From the NCBI RefSeq assembly GCF_002453355.1, contig NZ_DKGQ01000013.1, positions 29,818 to 93,817 of the forward strand: a DNA stretch of 64,000 nt. Reading direction: 5' to 3'. Shown piece by piece: positions 1 to 8,838 of this stretch. The stretch's first letter is position 1. The number at the start of each line of letters is the position of its first letter. The stretch is from Psychrobacter sp. UBA6766. GTDB lineage: Bacteria > Pseudomonadota > Gammaproteobacteria > Pseudomonadales > Moraxellaceae. A program made the position numbers and the translations under genes. The notes beneath the pieces were generated by a model. That model had not been told where the DNA came from. It made no database searches and was given only the letters and a program-made list of their open reading frames with translations.

Positions 1-1910
1 GTTCGTAGCTGCATCGGACGATCACACAAATCGCAATGGACATCTGGCACATCGGTTGGATCATTTGGGCGCATACCGTCTTTTTCTTTGGCACGGTCAA
101 GAGTCGTCTTAAAGTCGCCATAGAAATTATCAAGGACATCTTTCCAGTCAGTATCGCCTTCTGCGACATGGTCAAGCTTGTCTTCTAGCGCGGCAGTAAA
201 GGTATAATCCATCAAATCGGGGAAACTTGCCGTTAGCCTGTCGGTGACGATATCGCCCATTTTTTCGGCAAATAAACGTTTATTTTCAAGCTTTACATAA
301 CCGCGGTCTTGAATAGTCGAGATGATAGAAGCGTAAGTCGAAGGTCGACCGATGCCTTTTTTCTCGAGCTCTTTGACCAAACTTGCCTCGGTATAACGCG
401 GCGGTGGCTTAGTAAAGTGCTGACTTGGATCAAGTTTGTCTAGCGTTAATTTATCGCCTTGTTTGACATCTGGAAGTAAAGTATCGTCGGTCTTTGCTGG
501 TGGCATGACTTTAGTAAAGCCATCAAACACTAAAGTGCGACCGCGCGCTTTTAGTTCAACATCGCTCGCAGCAACAAACAGATTTACCGATAAGTATTTA
601 GCAGGCGTCATCTGACACGCCACAAACTGACGCCAAATCAGCTCATACAGACGGATAGCATCACGCTCAACCCCTTTTAGTTGGGTTGATTTCATATTGA
701 CGTTAGAAGGTCGAATCGCCTCATGCGCCTCTTGAGCACCTTGCTTATTACCATAAAAGTTTGGCTTTTCTGGTACGTATTTATCGCCGTAGCTGTCTTC
801 GATATAACCACGCACGGCAGCAAGCGCATCGCCAGATAAGAAAGTCGAGTCGGTTCGCATATAAGTAATATGACCCGCTTCGTATAAGCGCTGCGCCAAA
901 ATCATGGTTTTTTTAACCGAAAATCCCAATCGAGTACTGGCCGCTTGTTGCAAAGTCGAGGTAATAAATGGTGCACTTGGGCGCGACTGTGTCGGTTTCT
1001 CTTCACGCTCTTTAACAATAAAGTCACTTGTTTTAAGCACTTCTAGGACTTTATCGGTCTGCTCTTTATTAACGAGCTTTAACGTTTTTCCGCCTTGCTT
1101 GGTGGCCTCTAAACGAATAGTCTCTTGCTCAGCGTCTGCAGACTTTTTGGTTTTACCACCAGCAACGTGAGTATCAGCATGGATTTGCCAGTACTCTTCT
1201 GGGATAAAGGCGCGGATTTCATGCTCACGCTCAACGACCAAACGCATAGCAACTGATTGAACGCGACCTGCTGACAGGCCGCGAGCCACTTTTTGCCACA
1301 GTAACGGAGATACCATAAAGCCAACCACGCGGTCTAAAAAGCGCCGCGCTTGCTGGGCATTGACGCGGTCAATATCAAGCTTTGATGGCTGCTTAAAGGC
1401 ATTTTGAATCGCAGATTTGGTAATCTCGTTAAAGACCACGCGCTCATATTTGCTATCTGCGCCGCCGATGACTTCTTTTAAATGCCAAGCAATCGCTTCC
1501 CCTTCTCTGTCCATATCCGTTGCCAGATAGATTTTGTCGGCGTCCTTGGCTAGGGCTTTGAGCTCTTTAATAACTTTGGTTTTATTCGGTAGTACTTCAT
1601 AAACTGCCGCCCAATCATGTTCAGGGTCAACGCCCATACGCCGTACGAGTGCTTGCTGAGTTTTCTCTTCTTTGGTCAGACTCTTATCTTTTTTGCTCAA
1701 AGCTGGCTTCTTCGAGCTTTTACTTGCGCCAACGGGCAAATCTCGAACATGACCAATACTTGAGCGAACAATAAAATCGTCGCCTAAGTATTTGTTAATT
1801 GTTTTGGCCTTGGCGGGCGATTCTACAATGACCAAAGACTTGCCTTTTGGGCTGCCTTTAGTTTTGTCAGTAGCCGTAGCTGGGCTTTCTTTGGTTGCGG
1901 TTTTTGCCAT
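1..1910 (-). CDS. topA: DNA topoisomerase I, N-terminal about 636 residues (gene runs off the window)
   Basis: Type IA topoisomerase that relaxes negative supercoils through a 5'-phosphotyrosine intermediate. The frame opens at ATG 1910-1908 and stays open to base 1. The TOPRIM start is seen as KGKSLVIVESPAKAKTI, followed by the acidic TDMDREGEA motif. The catalytic tyrosine lies in HITYMRTDS at about residue 350. The last visible residues, CDLC, begin the first Cys4 zinc module, so the remaining zinc-finger C-terminus lies outside the window. A short basic Ala/Thr/Lys leader precedes TOPRIM. The cut is a window edge, not a broken gene. Identification is secure from these motifs. Confidence 0.97.
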   Translation of the reverse strand, partial: MAKTATKESPATATDKTKGSPKGKSLVIVESPAKAKTINKYLGDDFIVRSSIGHVRDLPVGASKSSKKPALSKKDKSLTKEEKTQQALVRRMGVDPEHDWAAVYEVLPNKTKVIKELKALAKDADKIYLATDMDREGEAIAWHLKEVIGGADSKYERVVFNEITKSAIQNAFKQPSKLDIDRVNAQQARRFLDRVVGFMVSPLLWQKVARGLSAGRVQSVAMRLVVEREHEIRAFIPEEYWQIHADTHVAGGKTKKSADAEQETIRLEATKQGGKTLKLVNKEQTDKVLEVLKTSDFIVKEREEKPTQSRPSAPFITSTLQQAASTRLGFSVKKTMILAQRLYEAGHITYMRTDSTFLSGDALAAVRGYIEDSYGDKYVPEKPNFYGNKQGAQEAHEAIRPSNVNMKSTQLKGVERDAIRLYELIWRQFVACQMTPAKYLSVNLFVAASDVELKARGRTLVFDGFTKVMPPAKTDDTLLPDVKQGDKLTLDKLDPSQHFTKPPPRYTEASLVKELEKKGIGRPSTYASIISTIQDRGYVKLENKRLFAEKMGDIVTDRLTASFPDLMDYTFTAALEDKLDHVAEGDTDWKDVLDNFYGDFKTTLDRAKEKDGMRPNDPTDVPDVHCDLCDRPMQLR

Positions 1911-2191
1911 AAGTGACGACACCATAATAAGTAAAATAGAATAAGAATAAATTTGGCAGCGTGGCGATTTATAATGGTTAGTTATAATGGCTCAGCGAAT
2001 TATTGTAGTAAGATCTGCCAATAAGAGCGGTTAAAAAACAAACGATAACCTTAATGCATAAATACAGTTATAAAGACGTTACACTGCTAGCCGTTAAACT
2101 GTCAACTTAAAATGACTGAGAGTTTGCCAAAAGCGCTTGCATATTGCCTTTTAATGGAGACGAAAAAATAATTTACTAGCTTACTGCGATT

Positions 2192-2767
2192 TCATGGGCG
2201 CTTTTGCATCTTCAATGCCCATTTTTCGAGGTTTGCCTTTAGTATTAACAAGTCGCCTTCAATCGCTTGTTGCTGATAAGCAGGATTGGTCGCGGGACGC
2301 ACATAAGCAATATCTTCCCAATAGATAACAATGCTATTTGACTTAATCACTAACGCTTTCACAAATGGCTCGATGCTAGCTGGTAGCGCTAGAGGCTCTT
2401 TATCTAAGCTAAAATTGGCTTGTACAGGTAAGCTGTTCTTTAAGCCATTGTTGTCGCTATTATTAATACCAACACTTTTATTACCGACATCGCTTGCCGG
2501 ACGCCATTGACCATCTATCACCTGATATCGCGCCAAGGGCAGCTTCACATTATCCAATACCAAACCGTACTGCCCGATCATGCCGCGGCCATACTCATTG
2601 TCTTTGCCCTTCACCCAATCTGGGCAAGTGACCAGCTTTGGGTTGAGCTGCAAACGGCGCGCCGTCATGCGCAGCTTATCTAAACGCTGGTCGATACCGC
2701 TAGGTTTGAGCGCCATCATACTCCCTAATACGAATAGTACAATGACGATCGCAATCCACATTCCCAT
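2192..2767 (-). CDS. hypothetical single-pass membrane protein
   Basis: A protein of 191 residues that I cannot place in a named family. Residues 1-20 form one hydrophobic helix (MWIAIVIVLFVLGSMMAL), followed by a basic stretch rich in Lys and Arg (about 25-45). The rest is a soluble domain of mixed composition without repeats, so an N-in anchored protein is likely. Start ATG 2767; an ATG two codons later is equally possible. It lies upstream of topA on the same strand with about 280 bases between them, so co-transcription is uncertain. The coding call rests on length, a plausible membrane start and the absence of a better frame on either strand. Confidence 0.7.
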   Translation of the reverse strand: MGMWIAIVIVLFVLGSMMALKPSGIDQRLDKLRMTARRLQLNPKLVTCPDWVKGKDNEYGRGMIGQYGLVLDNVKLPLARYQVIDGQWRPASDVGNKSVGINNSDNNGLKNSLPVQANFSLDKEPLALPASIEPFVKALVIKSNSIVIYWEDIAYVRPATNPAYQQQAIEGDLLILKANLEKWALKMQKRP

Positions 2768-3070
2768 AACCGTCTGACCTTTTAACGAAATTAATGTAGT
2801 GCTAGCAATGAAAAGCAGCTCTTCACGACAATCTCATATCTACGTGCTTATAATGAGCGCAAACCTTTAAAAATCAAGCGAATTCAAATACTATCGTTTA
2901 TAAATGGCCAAACGCTAAGCGAACCTGACACTTACTAACCCCCTATCATTTATAGTGGTATATCAAATGCTTAGTACAGAAAACGCCTCATTTAACAACA
3001 AGATGCAAAAAGTTGGTTATTTAAAAAAGTGCTATGATAAACCATAATTTTAAACGCGCGCAGGTTTATT
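2768..3070. other. divergent intergenic region
   Basis: About 300 A/T-rich bases between the minus-strand membrane protein and the plus-strand lipoprotein. It must carry both promoters. A TATGAT hexamer at 3033-3038 could be a -10 element for the lipoprotein, but I see no -35 at good spacing. No ORF or RNA gene is apparent. Confidence 0.4.
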
Positions 3071-3610
3071 ATGAATTATCTTCTTAAGCAGAACTCATCG
3101 ACCGCTGCACTAGCCAGTAAATGTGTTGGTAAACTGTTGAGTAAATCTGGACTTACCATCCCGCTAGTGGGCGCGACTTTACTTACTTTATCAGGCTGTG
3201 CCACTACCCAAAGTCTAACGCCTGAACAATGTCAAAACAGCAATTGGCAAGAAGTTGGCTATGTTGACGGACTTCACGGGCGTTCGGGTGCTTATCTTGG
3301 CAACTATACCAATCAATGTGCAAGCGTCATTGGCGCAACGCCAAACCGCGTATTATGGGAGCAAGGACGTCAGCAAGGACTAAAAAACTACTGTACTGAG
3401 CTCAATGCCTATAAGTTAGGCCGCGAGGGTTATGATTGGCAGCCTGTCTGTCCGCTCGAAGGCATTGATAAGCTAGAAGAAGCCTACGCGCAAGGTCGCT
3501 ACTATTATATCCGTCAGCGTGATCTTGATTATCTGCGCTCGCCCTATCCGTTTGGTTATGGTCCCGGACGATTGGGATATGGTTATCGTCCGTTTGGTTA
3601 TGGTTGGTAA
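3071..3610 (+). CDS. DUF2799 family lipoprotein with Gly/Tyr-rich tail
   Basis: A 179-residue secreted lipoprotein. A long signal peptide ends in a lipobox, LTLSGC, with Cys43 as the lipidation site. The mature part has the W-x-x-x-G-x-x-D-G pattern (NWQEVGYVDGLHGR) and spaced cysteines typical of DUF2799, a family also found in the E. coli lipoprotein YfiL as I recall. The last 25 residues repeat P-F-G-Y-G units (PFGYGPGRLGYGYRPFGYGW), an unusual low-complexity tail. An upstream Met is absent, so this start is the only ATG serving the signal peptide. Function unknown; an envelope location is clear. Confidence 0.85.
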   Translation: MNYLLKQNSSTAALASKCVGKLLSKSGLTIPLVGATLLTLSGCATTQSLTPEQCQNSNWQEVGYVDGLHGRSGAYLGNYTNQCASVIGATPNRVLWEQGRQQGLKNYCTELNAYKLGREGYDWQPVCPLEGIDKLEEAYAQGRYYYIRQRDLDYLRSPYPFGYGPGRLGYGYRPFGYGW

Positions 3611-3830
3611 TCGCTATAATTGCTACTCGTTATATAATCTACTTACTTAGGCTAAGGATTGCTAAAAAAAGATAACCTCGCCAGGTTACCCAAGCGAGGC
3701 GGGAGAAAAATTTATTATTTTAATTATTCTTCTTATTGTCTTGGCTATTTTCTTATTGATCAGCCTAGTGCTTTATCTTGCCAGCGTATTTTTCTAAGCG
3801 CTGCCTCTTTAAATTACTTACTTCTGCAAA

Positions 3831-4244
3831 TTACTCGTTAACAAAAGCAATCTTAGTCAATCCTGCTTGACTAGCCGCTGCCAATACTTGTGCCACGGTA
3901 TCGTATTTACCTTCTTTGTCTGCTCGTAACTGGATAGAAGGATCGTTCCCGCTTGCAGACTGCGCTTGCAGACGCCTTTCTAATGCTTCTATGCTGACAG
4001 GCTCATCATCCCAAAATAGGCCAGCATCTTTATCAATACTAATTTGAATGGCCTCTGGCGGTGTTTCATTGACCTCGGCGCTGGTCTTTGGCAGATCTAA
4101 TGGCACCGTCGGATTCAGTACGGTCGCCGTCAATAAAAAGATAATCATCAATACCAGCATGATATCGATAAGCGGAATAAGGTTCATCTCATTCATGCTT
4201 TGACTATCATCATCACCCAAGTGAAATGCCATAACTGTTCTCAA
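3831..4244 (-). CDS. exbD: ExbD/TolR-family biopolymer transport protein
   Basis: Small subunit of the proton-driven ExbB-ExbD-TonB motor that energises outer-membrane receptors. At 137 residues it has the family's usual length. A short cytoplasmic N-terminus leads into one transmembrane helix (about 20-42; LIPLIDIMLVLMIIFLL) carrying the conserved Asp of the proton path, followed by a periplasmic domain (about 60-137). It lies 85 bases after exbB and follows tonB on the same strand, so the three form one transcription unit. TolR is the alternative, but the tonB-exbB-exbD order and the Fur-like box ahead of tonB favour ExbD. Confidence 0.93.
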   Translation of the reverse strand: MRTVMAFHLGDDDSQSMNEMNLIPLIDIMLVLMIIFLLTATVLNPTVPLDLPKTSAEVNETPPEAIQISIDKDAGLFWDDEPVSIEALERRLQAQSASGNDPSIQLRADKEGKYDTVAQVLAAASQAGLTKIAFVNE

Positions 4245-4329
4245 TACCGTTAGTTGTCGTCTTTGCTGCTCGTACCTTTAGCTGGTCCGCGCCTTGCTTT
4301 TTGGCTTATTTTTCTCTACTGAAGAGCCA

Positions 4330-5049
4330 TTACAGCTGCGATGGCGCGGATTTGTGATAATTCTCAGATGACTGAACAGCCTGTTTGTCTGTATTTGCGC
4401 TTTTCATTAACTGAGCTTGAGTCGCAGTAGTACCTTGCTGAATCGATGATTGCTGGACTGCAGACGATTGGAATGATGATTGTTGAACTGCAGCAAACGC
4501 GGTAGATTGCGCCAATAAATCATGCGCTCTATCGTTAGCCTGGTACATCACGCGGCGATTGATACGCACCGCAAGGTTATAAAATACCACGGCTGGAATC
4601 GCAACGGCGATACCAAGACCAGTCATAATAAGGGCTTCACCTATTGGTCCTGCTACTTGTCCTAATCCTGCTTGACCAGTGGTTCCGATGTTATGCAGCG
4701 CATGAAAAATACCCCAAACTGTTCCAAACAACCCAATGAATGGTGCGATGGCTGCTGTGGTTCCAAGAATTGGCAATCCGCGCTCACTTGCAAAACGGTA
4801 GCGACCGATATGCTTAAGTAGCGTCTGCTCAATCACCAATCGTCGCGACGCGGCATCCGTGTCAGCTAAGCTTGCTTGTTTATTATGAATATGTTGACTC
4901 AAATCGTCAGCGACACTAGCTGCCAGTTTGCGACTTTGTAGTATACGGATGATACCGGTCACCCAAGAGGCAACAGATAAAGCGATGAGCAAAAAGAATA
5001 AGGTTCTGGTCACCATATCGCTATATTGCCAGTAGGTTGTAAAGTCCAT
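4330..5049 (-). CDS. exbB: MotA/TolQ/ExbB proton channel family protein
   Basis: Channel subunit of the TonB energy-transduction complex. In 239 residues there is an N-terminal helix (about 12-32), a cytoplasmic loop, and two further helices (about 95-120 and 138-165). The conserved LPILGTTAAIAPFIGLFGTVWGI and GLGIAVAIPAVV segments of the MotA/TolQ/ExbB domain are visible. The C-terminal 40 residues are rich in Gln and Ser (QQSS repeated), longer than a typical ExbB tail. The start ATG 5049 has AAGGAG just upstream. It sits between tonB and exbD, which sets the assignment apart from TolQ. Confidence 0.93.
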   Translation of the reverse strand: MDFTTYWQYSDMVTRTLFFLLIALSVASWVTGIIRILQSRKLAASVADDLSQHIHNKQASLADTDAASRRLVIEQTLLKHIGRYRFASERGLPILGTTAAIAPFIGLFGTVWGIFHALHNIGTTGQAGLGQVAGPIGEALIMTGLGIAVAIPAVVFYNLAVRINRRVMYQANDRAHDLLAQSTAFAAVQQSSFQSSAVQQSSIQQGTTATQAQLMKSANTDKQAVQSSENYHKSAPSQL

Positions 5050-5204
5050 ATCAGACTCCTTAAATTGGGACGTCGTTACTTGTCATTTTTGATTTTCAGC
5101 AAGGCATATTTCAAATGTTCATATGCATTTCTAATACTTACTGGCACATATCTTTGTCATAACTGGTTGCTATATATCTGTCTTATAACTATGTTGTTAT
5201 ACAT

Positions 5205-6152
5205 TTACGGAACCGCATAAGCGATTGGTAGGGTGACATTGCCAACCACTGGAGCGCCGTTTTTTGTAAAAGGTTTGAATTTCCCTGAGCGTACTTGACG
5301 CTGCGCTTCTTTATCTAAAATCGAATTTCCAGACGATTGGATAACTCGCACGCTATCAATACCGCCCTGTTTATTCACTCTCAATACCAACACCACATTG
5401 AGCGTGTCGCCTGAACGGGCTCGCCTAGCAGCGCGGTCGGGAAAGCTAAAGTTTGGCGCCGATGCCCAATTAGCAGCACTGGCTGTAAAGTTAACCGGTT
5501 CATTACTTGCCGCTGCCGCTTTAGCATCAGCCTCTGCTTTTGCTCGAGCAGCAGCTTCTGCAGCTTGCTTTGCAGCCTTTATTTCAGCGGCTTGTTTAGC
5601 AGCAGTTGCGGCTTTGGCGTCTGCCTCCGTTTGAGCCTCACGGGCGGCTTGCGCATTTGCTTCTTGCATAGCTTTTGCTTGCATTTGTGCTTGTTGCGCG
5701 GCTTTTTCTGCCTGTGCCGCTATTATTCGGCGCTGCTCATCAGCAGCTGCTTTATCTATAACTGGTGGCTTGTATTCTATTTTTTTCTTTACTGGTTGTT
5801 CTTTTATAGGCGGCTTTTGTGGTGGCGCTTCTTTTTGAACCGTTGGCTTTTCCTCTTTTACCACTGGATCTTGTGGTGTAACGGCTGCAACTTTTTGTGG
5901 TGATTTAGCCTTAGGTTCGGGATTATTTTTTGGCGTTTCTTCTACCTCTGTAACCATACTTTCGACAGGCTTAGCAGGTAATGTGACCATTTGAATTTCA
6001 AGCGGCGGTGTGTTTTTGATGGAGTCAACTTTAGGCGCAGGCGCCTTGATTAAAACTAAAGCGATTGCTGTCAGCACGTGTAACCCGACCACTACAATAA
6101 TAGCGATAAGTATCAGTCTCAGAGGTGGCGCGTCTAAATCCGTTGAACTCAT
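5205..6152 (-). CDS. tonB: TonB energy transducer
   Basis: Couples the inner-membrane proton gradient to siderophore receptors. The 315 residues show a single N-terminal transmembrane anchor (about 12-34), then a Pro/Lys-rich spacer (about 45-130) and a long Ala/Lys/Glu/Gln-rich segment (about 130-215) likely to be helical or coiled coil. The C-terminal TonB domain follows (about 235-315), with the SGDTLNVVLVLRVNKQG and VRVIQSSGNSILDKEA motifs. The Ala-rich middle resembles TolA more than enteric TonB, but the C-terminal domain and the exbBD neighbours fit TonB. It is the first gene of the unit, with a Fur-like box 45 bases upstream of the start. Confidence 0.92.
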   Translation of the reverse strand: MSSTDLDAPPLRLILIAIIVVVGLHVLTAIALVLIKAPAPKVDSIKNTPPLEIQMVTLPAKPVESMVTEVEETPKNNPEPKAKSPQKVAAVTPQDPVVKEEKPTVQKEAPPQKPPIKEQPVKKKIEYKPPVIDKAAADEQRRIIAAQAEKAAQQAQMQAKAMQEANAQAAREAQTEADAKAATAAKQAAEIKAAKQAAEAAARAKAEADAKAAAASNEPVNFTASAANWASAPNFSFPDRAARRARSGDTLNVVLVLRVNKQGGIDSVRVIQSSGNSILDKEAQRQVRSGKFKPFTKNGAPVVGNVTLPIAYAVP

Positions 6153-6196
6153 AACACCCTAACATTTAACCGTCATAGAATGGCGCTAATAATAAT

Positions 6197-6215
6197 GCAA
6201 ACGATAACTATTATC
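6197..6215. promoter_or_regulatory. Fur-like box upstream of tonB
   Basis: By hand alignment this stretch matches the 19-base Fur consensus at 14 positions, including the run GATAA and the closing ATTATC. It lies 45 bases before the tonB start, a position suited to iron-dependent repression of tonB-exbB-exbD. Confidence 0.65.
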
Positions 6216-6300
6216 AATAGTAAATGTTTAACTCCTCTATTTTTTTGCGGCCTATCTTAAGTAAAGCTCTTAAGCAAAGTTGTTTTAAAAGTAAAAAGCG

Positions 6301-6334
6301 CTTAATAAAAACCATTATCATTAGCATTGATAAT
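6301..6334. promoter_or_regulatory. extended Fur-like operator upstream of the siderophore ABC operon
   Basis: Bases 6301-6319 match the Fur consensus at 14 of 19 positions by hand. They overlap a perfect inverted repeat, ATTATCA (6314-6320) and TGATAAT (6328-6334). The block is about 160 bases before the substrate-binding-protein start in the divergent tonB/ABC region and probably represses the ABC operon when iron is plentiful. Confidence 0.6.
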
Positions 6335-6496
6335 AAGTCTCAATTACTTTATCATGGCAGTTATTTTGTTATGTTAAAAAAGCAAGTTAACGTAAAACTC
6401 TGCTTATAAATTCAGGCTTTCTTACTCATTGTTTCGCCGTTTTCTTTATCATTTTTATAATAAAACCAACCAAACCTTTGATATACCGAGTTATTT

Positions 6497-7552
6497 ATGT
6501 CTACTACTTTATGTTCTAATCGTACTGTTAATCCTCTTTTTAAACGTCCATTATTAGCTGCCATGATGACAGCGCTGATTGCCAGTATTGGCCTAGCAGG
6601 TTGTAGCTCGCCTGACTCAAGTGATAATGAGATTACCGAAACCAAAGCTGAAAACCAAACAGCCGATGAGGCCTCGAATGTTGCTGAGAATGACAATGTC
6701 TCTGTTGCGACCATCCCTGTCGATACAGTAAAAGGCAAAGTCGATTTAGCGATAAACCCGTCACCATTGGTCGTTTATGACATGACCTTGATGCAAGACT
6801 TAGCAGCACTTGACGTCGCGGTTGACGGCATGCCAAGTGGACTACACTTAGATAACTTACAATCAAAAGTACATCCTGATCCTAAAGAAGTTGGAACGGT
6901 TTTTGAACCAGACCTTGAAGCATTGAATGCCATGCAGCCGCAAGCTATTTTGATTGGTTCGCGAATGGCAGAAAAATACAATGAGCTATCAAGTATCGCA
7001 CCAACGCTCGATATGAGCATTGATACGGCAAATATTTATGAGTCAAGCAAGCAGCGCCTGCATGATTTGGGTGCCTTATTTGGTAAAAGCGATCAAGCAT
7101 TAAAATTGCAAAGCAATATTGACTCGCTGATTGATGAGACAAAAGCTTTAACGAAAGACAATAAAGGAAAAGGCTTGGTAGTCATGGTCAATGGCAATAA
7201 GCTGTCCGCCTATGGTGATAAGTCGCGCTACGGCTTTATTCATGGTGTATTAGATATTCCAATGGCAGATGACCAAATCACTGACGCCCGTCACGGTCAG
7301 CCAATCTCATTTGAATATCTACAAAAAACCAATCCTGACTGGTTATTCGTCGTCGATCGCAGCGCCGCGATTGGTGAAGATGGTGCTGGTGCCAAAGCCG
7401 TGTTGGACAATCCACTGGTCGCGCAAACCACTGCTTGGAGTAAAGACCAAGTGGTGTATCTAAGTCCAGATTCTTACTTAGCCTTTGGCGGTTATTACCA
7501 ATGGATTCAGGATTTAACGACGATTAAAAACGCCTTTGCTGCTGCAAAATAA
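6497..7552 (+). CDS. siderophore ABC transporter substrate-binding lipoprotein (FatB/CeuE type)
   Basis: Periplasmic iron-siderophore binding protein, lipid-anchored to the membrane. A signal peptide ends in the lipobox IGLAGC (Cys36), followed by an acidic Ser/Asp/Glu-rich linker to about residue 75. The binding domain then begins with VDLAINPSPLVVYDM, the opening expected for the FatB/CeuE class-III binding fold. Near the C-terminus come DWLFVVDRS and a final helix with GYYQWIQDL. The 351 residues fit the family. It heads a four-gene run with two permeases and an ATPase, the full set for ferri-siderophore import. The ligand cannot be read from sequence; catecholate or hydroxamate siderophores used by others are likely. 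Confidence 0.92.
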   Translation: MSTTLCSNRTVNPLFKRPLLAAMMTALIASIGLAGCSSPDSSDNEITETKAENQTADEASNVAENDNVSVATIPVDTVKGKVDLAINPSPLVVYDMTLMQDLAALDVAVDGMPSGLHLDNLQSKVHPDPKEVGTVFEPDLEALNAMQPQAILIGSRMAEKYNELSSIAPTLDMSIDTANIYESSKQRLHDLGALFGKSDQALKLQSNIDSLIDETKALTKDNKGKGLVVMVNGNKLSAYGDKSRYGFIHGVLDIPMADDQITDARHGQPISFEYLQKTNPDWLFVVDRSAAIGEDGAGAKAVLDNPLVAQTTAWSKDQVVYLSPDSYLAFGGYYQWIQDLTTIKNAFAAAK

Positions 7553-7638
7553 ATCCTATCGCAATACCAGCAACTGTTGCTCATGACAGTTGTTGCTCAT
7601 GACAATTTTCACACTTCATTTGTAAGCCAGTAGCCGTT

Positions 7639-8745
7639 ATGTCACTATTTTCACCTCGTGCTCAAGCCAGCGTTAAATCCAGCTCTGCTCTGCCCGCTGC
7701 GCCATCAAGCTGGCAACAGCGTGCAAATAGTGGCAGCCGTGTCAGCACTAAACCACACCGCGCCGCCATACCGCCCTGGCTTATCAATACCGCTAGCCTC
7801 ATGATTATGGGGCTTTTGGTAGTATTAAGTTTATCGATTGGGGTGGCAGATTTTTCGTGGTCAGGTATTTTGCAAAGCCTTATCAGTCAAAGTGCTAACT
7901 CTGATAGCTCGTTAATGTTGGTGAGCCGTATTCCGCGCACCGTTGCCATTATTTTGACTGGTGTGGCGATGGCAGTAGCAGGCATGATTATTCAAGTGGT
8001 GCTAAAAAACCGCTTCGTTGAGCCATCAATGGTTGGGGCAACCCAAAGTGCTGCGCTAGGTTTACTCGTAGTCAGTTTATTGTTCCCCGCCAGCGCGCTG
8101 TTGGTCAAAATGGGCGTCGCGACCATAGCAGCGGTAGGTGGCATGACGCTCTTTATGCTGCTGATTCACCGCGTTCCGCCGACAGATTTTTTGATGATTC
8201 CACTGATTGGTATTGTCTTTGGTGGCATTATCGAAGCCGTGACGACCTTTATCGCTTATCAAACTGAGTCATTACAGATGCTGAGTGTTTGGCAATTTGG
8301 CGATTTCTCTTCGGTATTAGCTGGACGTTACGAGCTGTTGTGGTTGACAGGTGGACTGTGCGTGCTGGCTTATATTATCGCTGATAAACTGACCATCGTT
8401 GGTTTGGGTGACAATATCGCGCTGAACTTAGGGATTAGTAAACAACAAGTGACGTGGCTTGGGGTGGGAATGGTAGCGATGATGAGTGCTGTTGTGGTGG
8501 TAACGGTTGGGATGATTCCATTTATCGGCTTGGTCGTACCCAATATCGTTAGCCGCATCATGGGCGATAAATTACGCCGCAGCTTGCCAGCAGTGGCTCT
8601 TTTAGGGGCATCAGCAGTACTGCTCTGCGATATCATTGGACGCTCCATTCGCTATCCTTTTGAGGTTCCTGTTGCGACGGTTTTTGGTGTGGTCGGTACG
8701 GTGCTGTTTTTATGGTTATTATTACGTGCGCCTGCTGAGCAATAA
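7639..8745 (+). CDS. iron-siderophore ABC transporter permease (FecCD family, first copy)
   Basis: Inner-membrane permease of the siderophore importer. The N-terminal 50 residues are polar and basic (Ser, Pro, Arg) and precede about nine hydrophobic helices. Typical FecCD/BtuC family segments are present: LVSRIPRTVAIILTGVAMAVAG near residue 95-115 and the GMIPFIGLVVPNIVSRIMG coupling region near 300. The 368 residues are slightly longer than usual because of the N-terminal extension. It lies 86 bases after the binding-protein gene and precedes a second, different permease, suggesting a heterodimeric channel as in the FatDC and CeuBC systems. Confidence 0.93.
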   Translation: MSLFSPRAQASVKSSSALPAAPSSWQQRANSGSRVSTKPHRAAIPPWLINTASLMIMGLLVVLSLSIGVADFSWSGILQSLISQSANSDSSLMLVSRIPRTVAIILTGVAMAVAGMIIQVVLKNRFVEPSMVGATQSAALGLLVVSLLFPASALLVKMGVATIAAVGGMTLFMLLIHRVPPTDFLMIPLIGIVFGGIIEAVTTFIAYQTESLQMLSVWQFGDFSSVLAGRYELLWLTGGLCVLAYIIADKLTIVGLGDNIALNLGISKQQVTWLGVGMVAMMSAVVVVTVGMIPFIGLVVPNIVSRIMGDKLRRSLPAVALLGASAVLLCDIIGRSIRYPFEVPVATVFGVVGTVLFLWLLLRAPAEQ

Positions 8746-8838
8746 TTTGGCTCATTAAATATGGTTATTTAAACATTGCCATCTTTTTTCTTAACTTTTT
8801 TGTCTTACTAGATAAGCTTGGCACTATAGGATTTATTC

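Noticed and set aside
1..1910. Truncated topA pseudogene
   Set aside because: The frame is intact to the window edge; the missing part is outside the window.
3659..3841. 60-residue frame after the DUF2799 lipoprotein
   Set aside because: No ribosome site or recognisable domain; overlaps the end of exbD; likely chance.
5398..5903. Open frames opposite tonB (Ala/Ser-rich and Phe/Cys-rich)
   Set aside because: They are mirror frames of the Ala/Lys/Glu-rich TonB spacer; composition is an artefact.
6224..6409. Small 61-residue frame between tonB and the siderophore genes
   Set aside because: It spans the Fur-like operators, has no ribosome site or family features and is Lys/Ile-rich from A/T-rich DNA.
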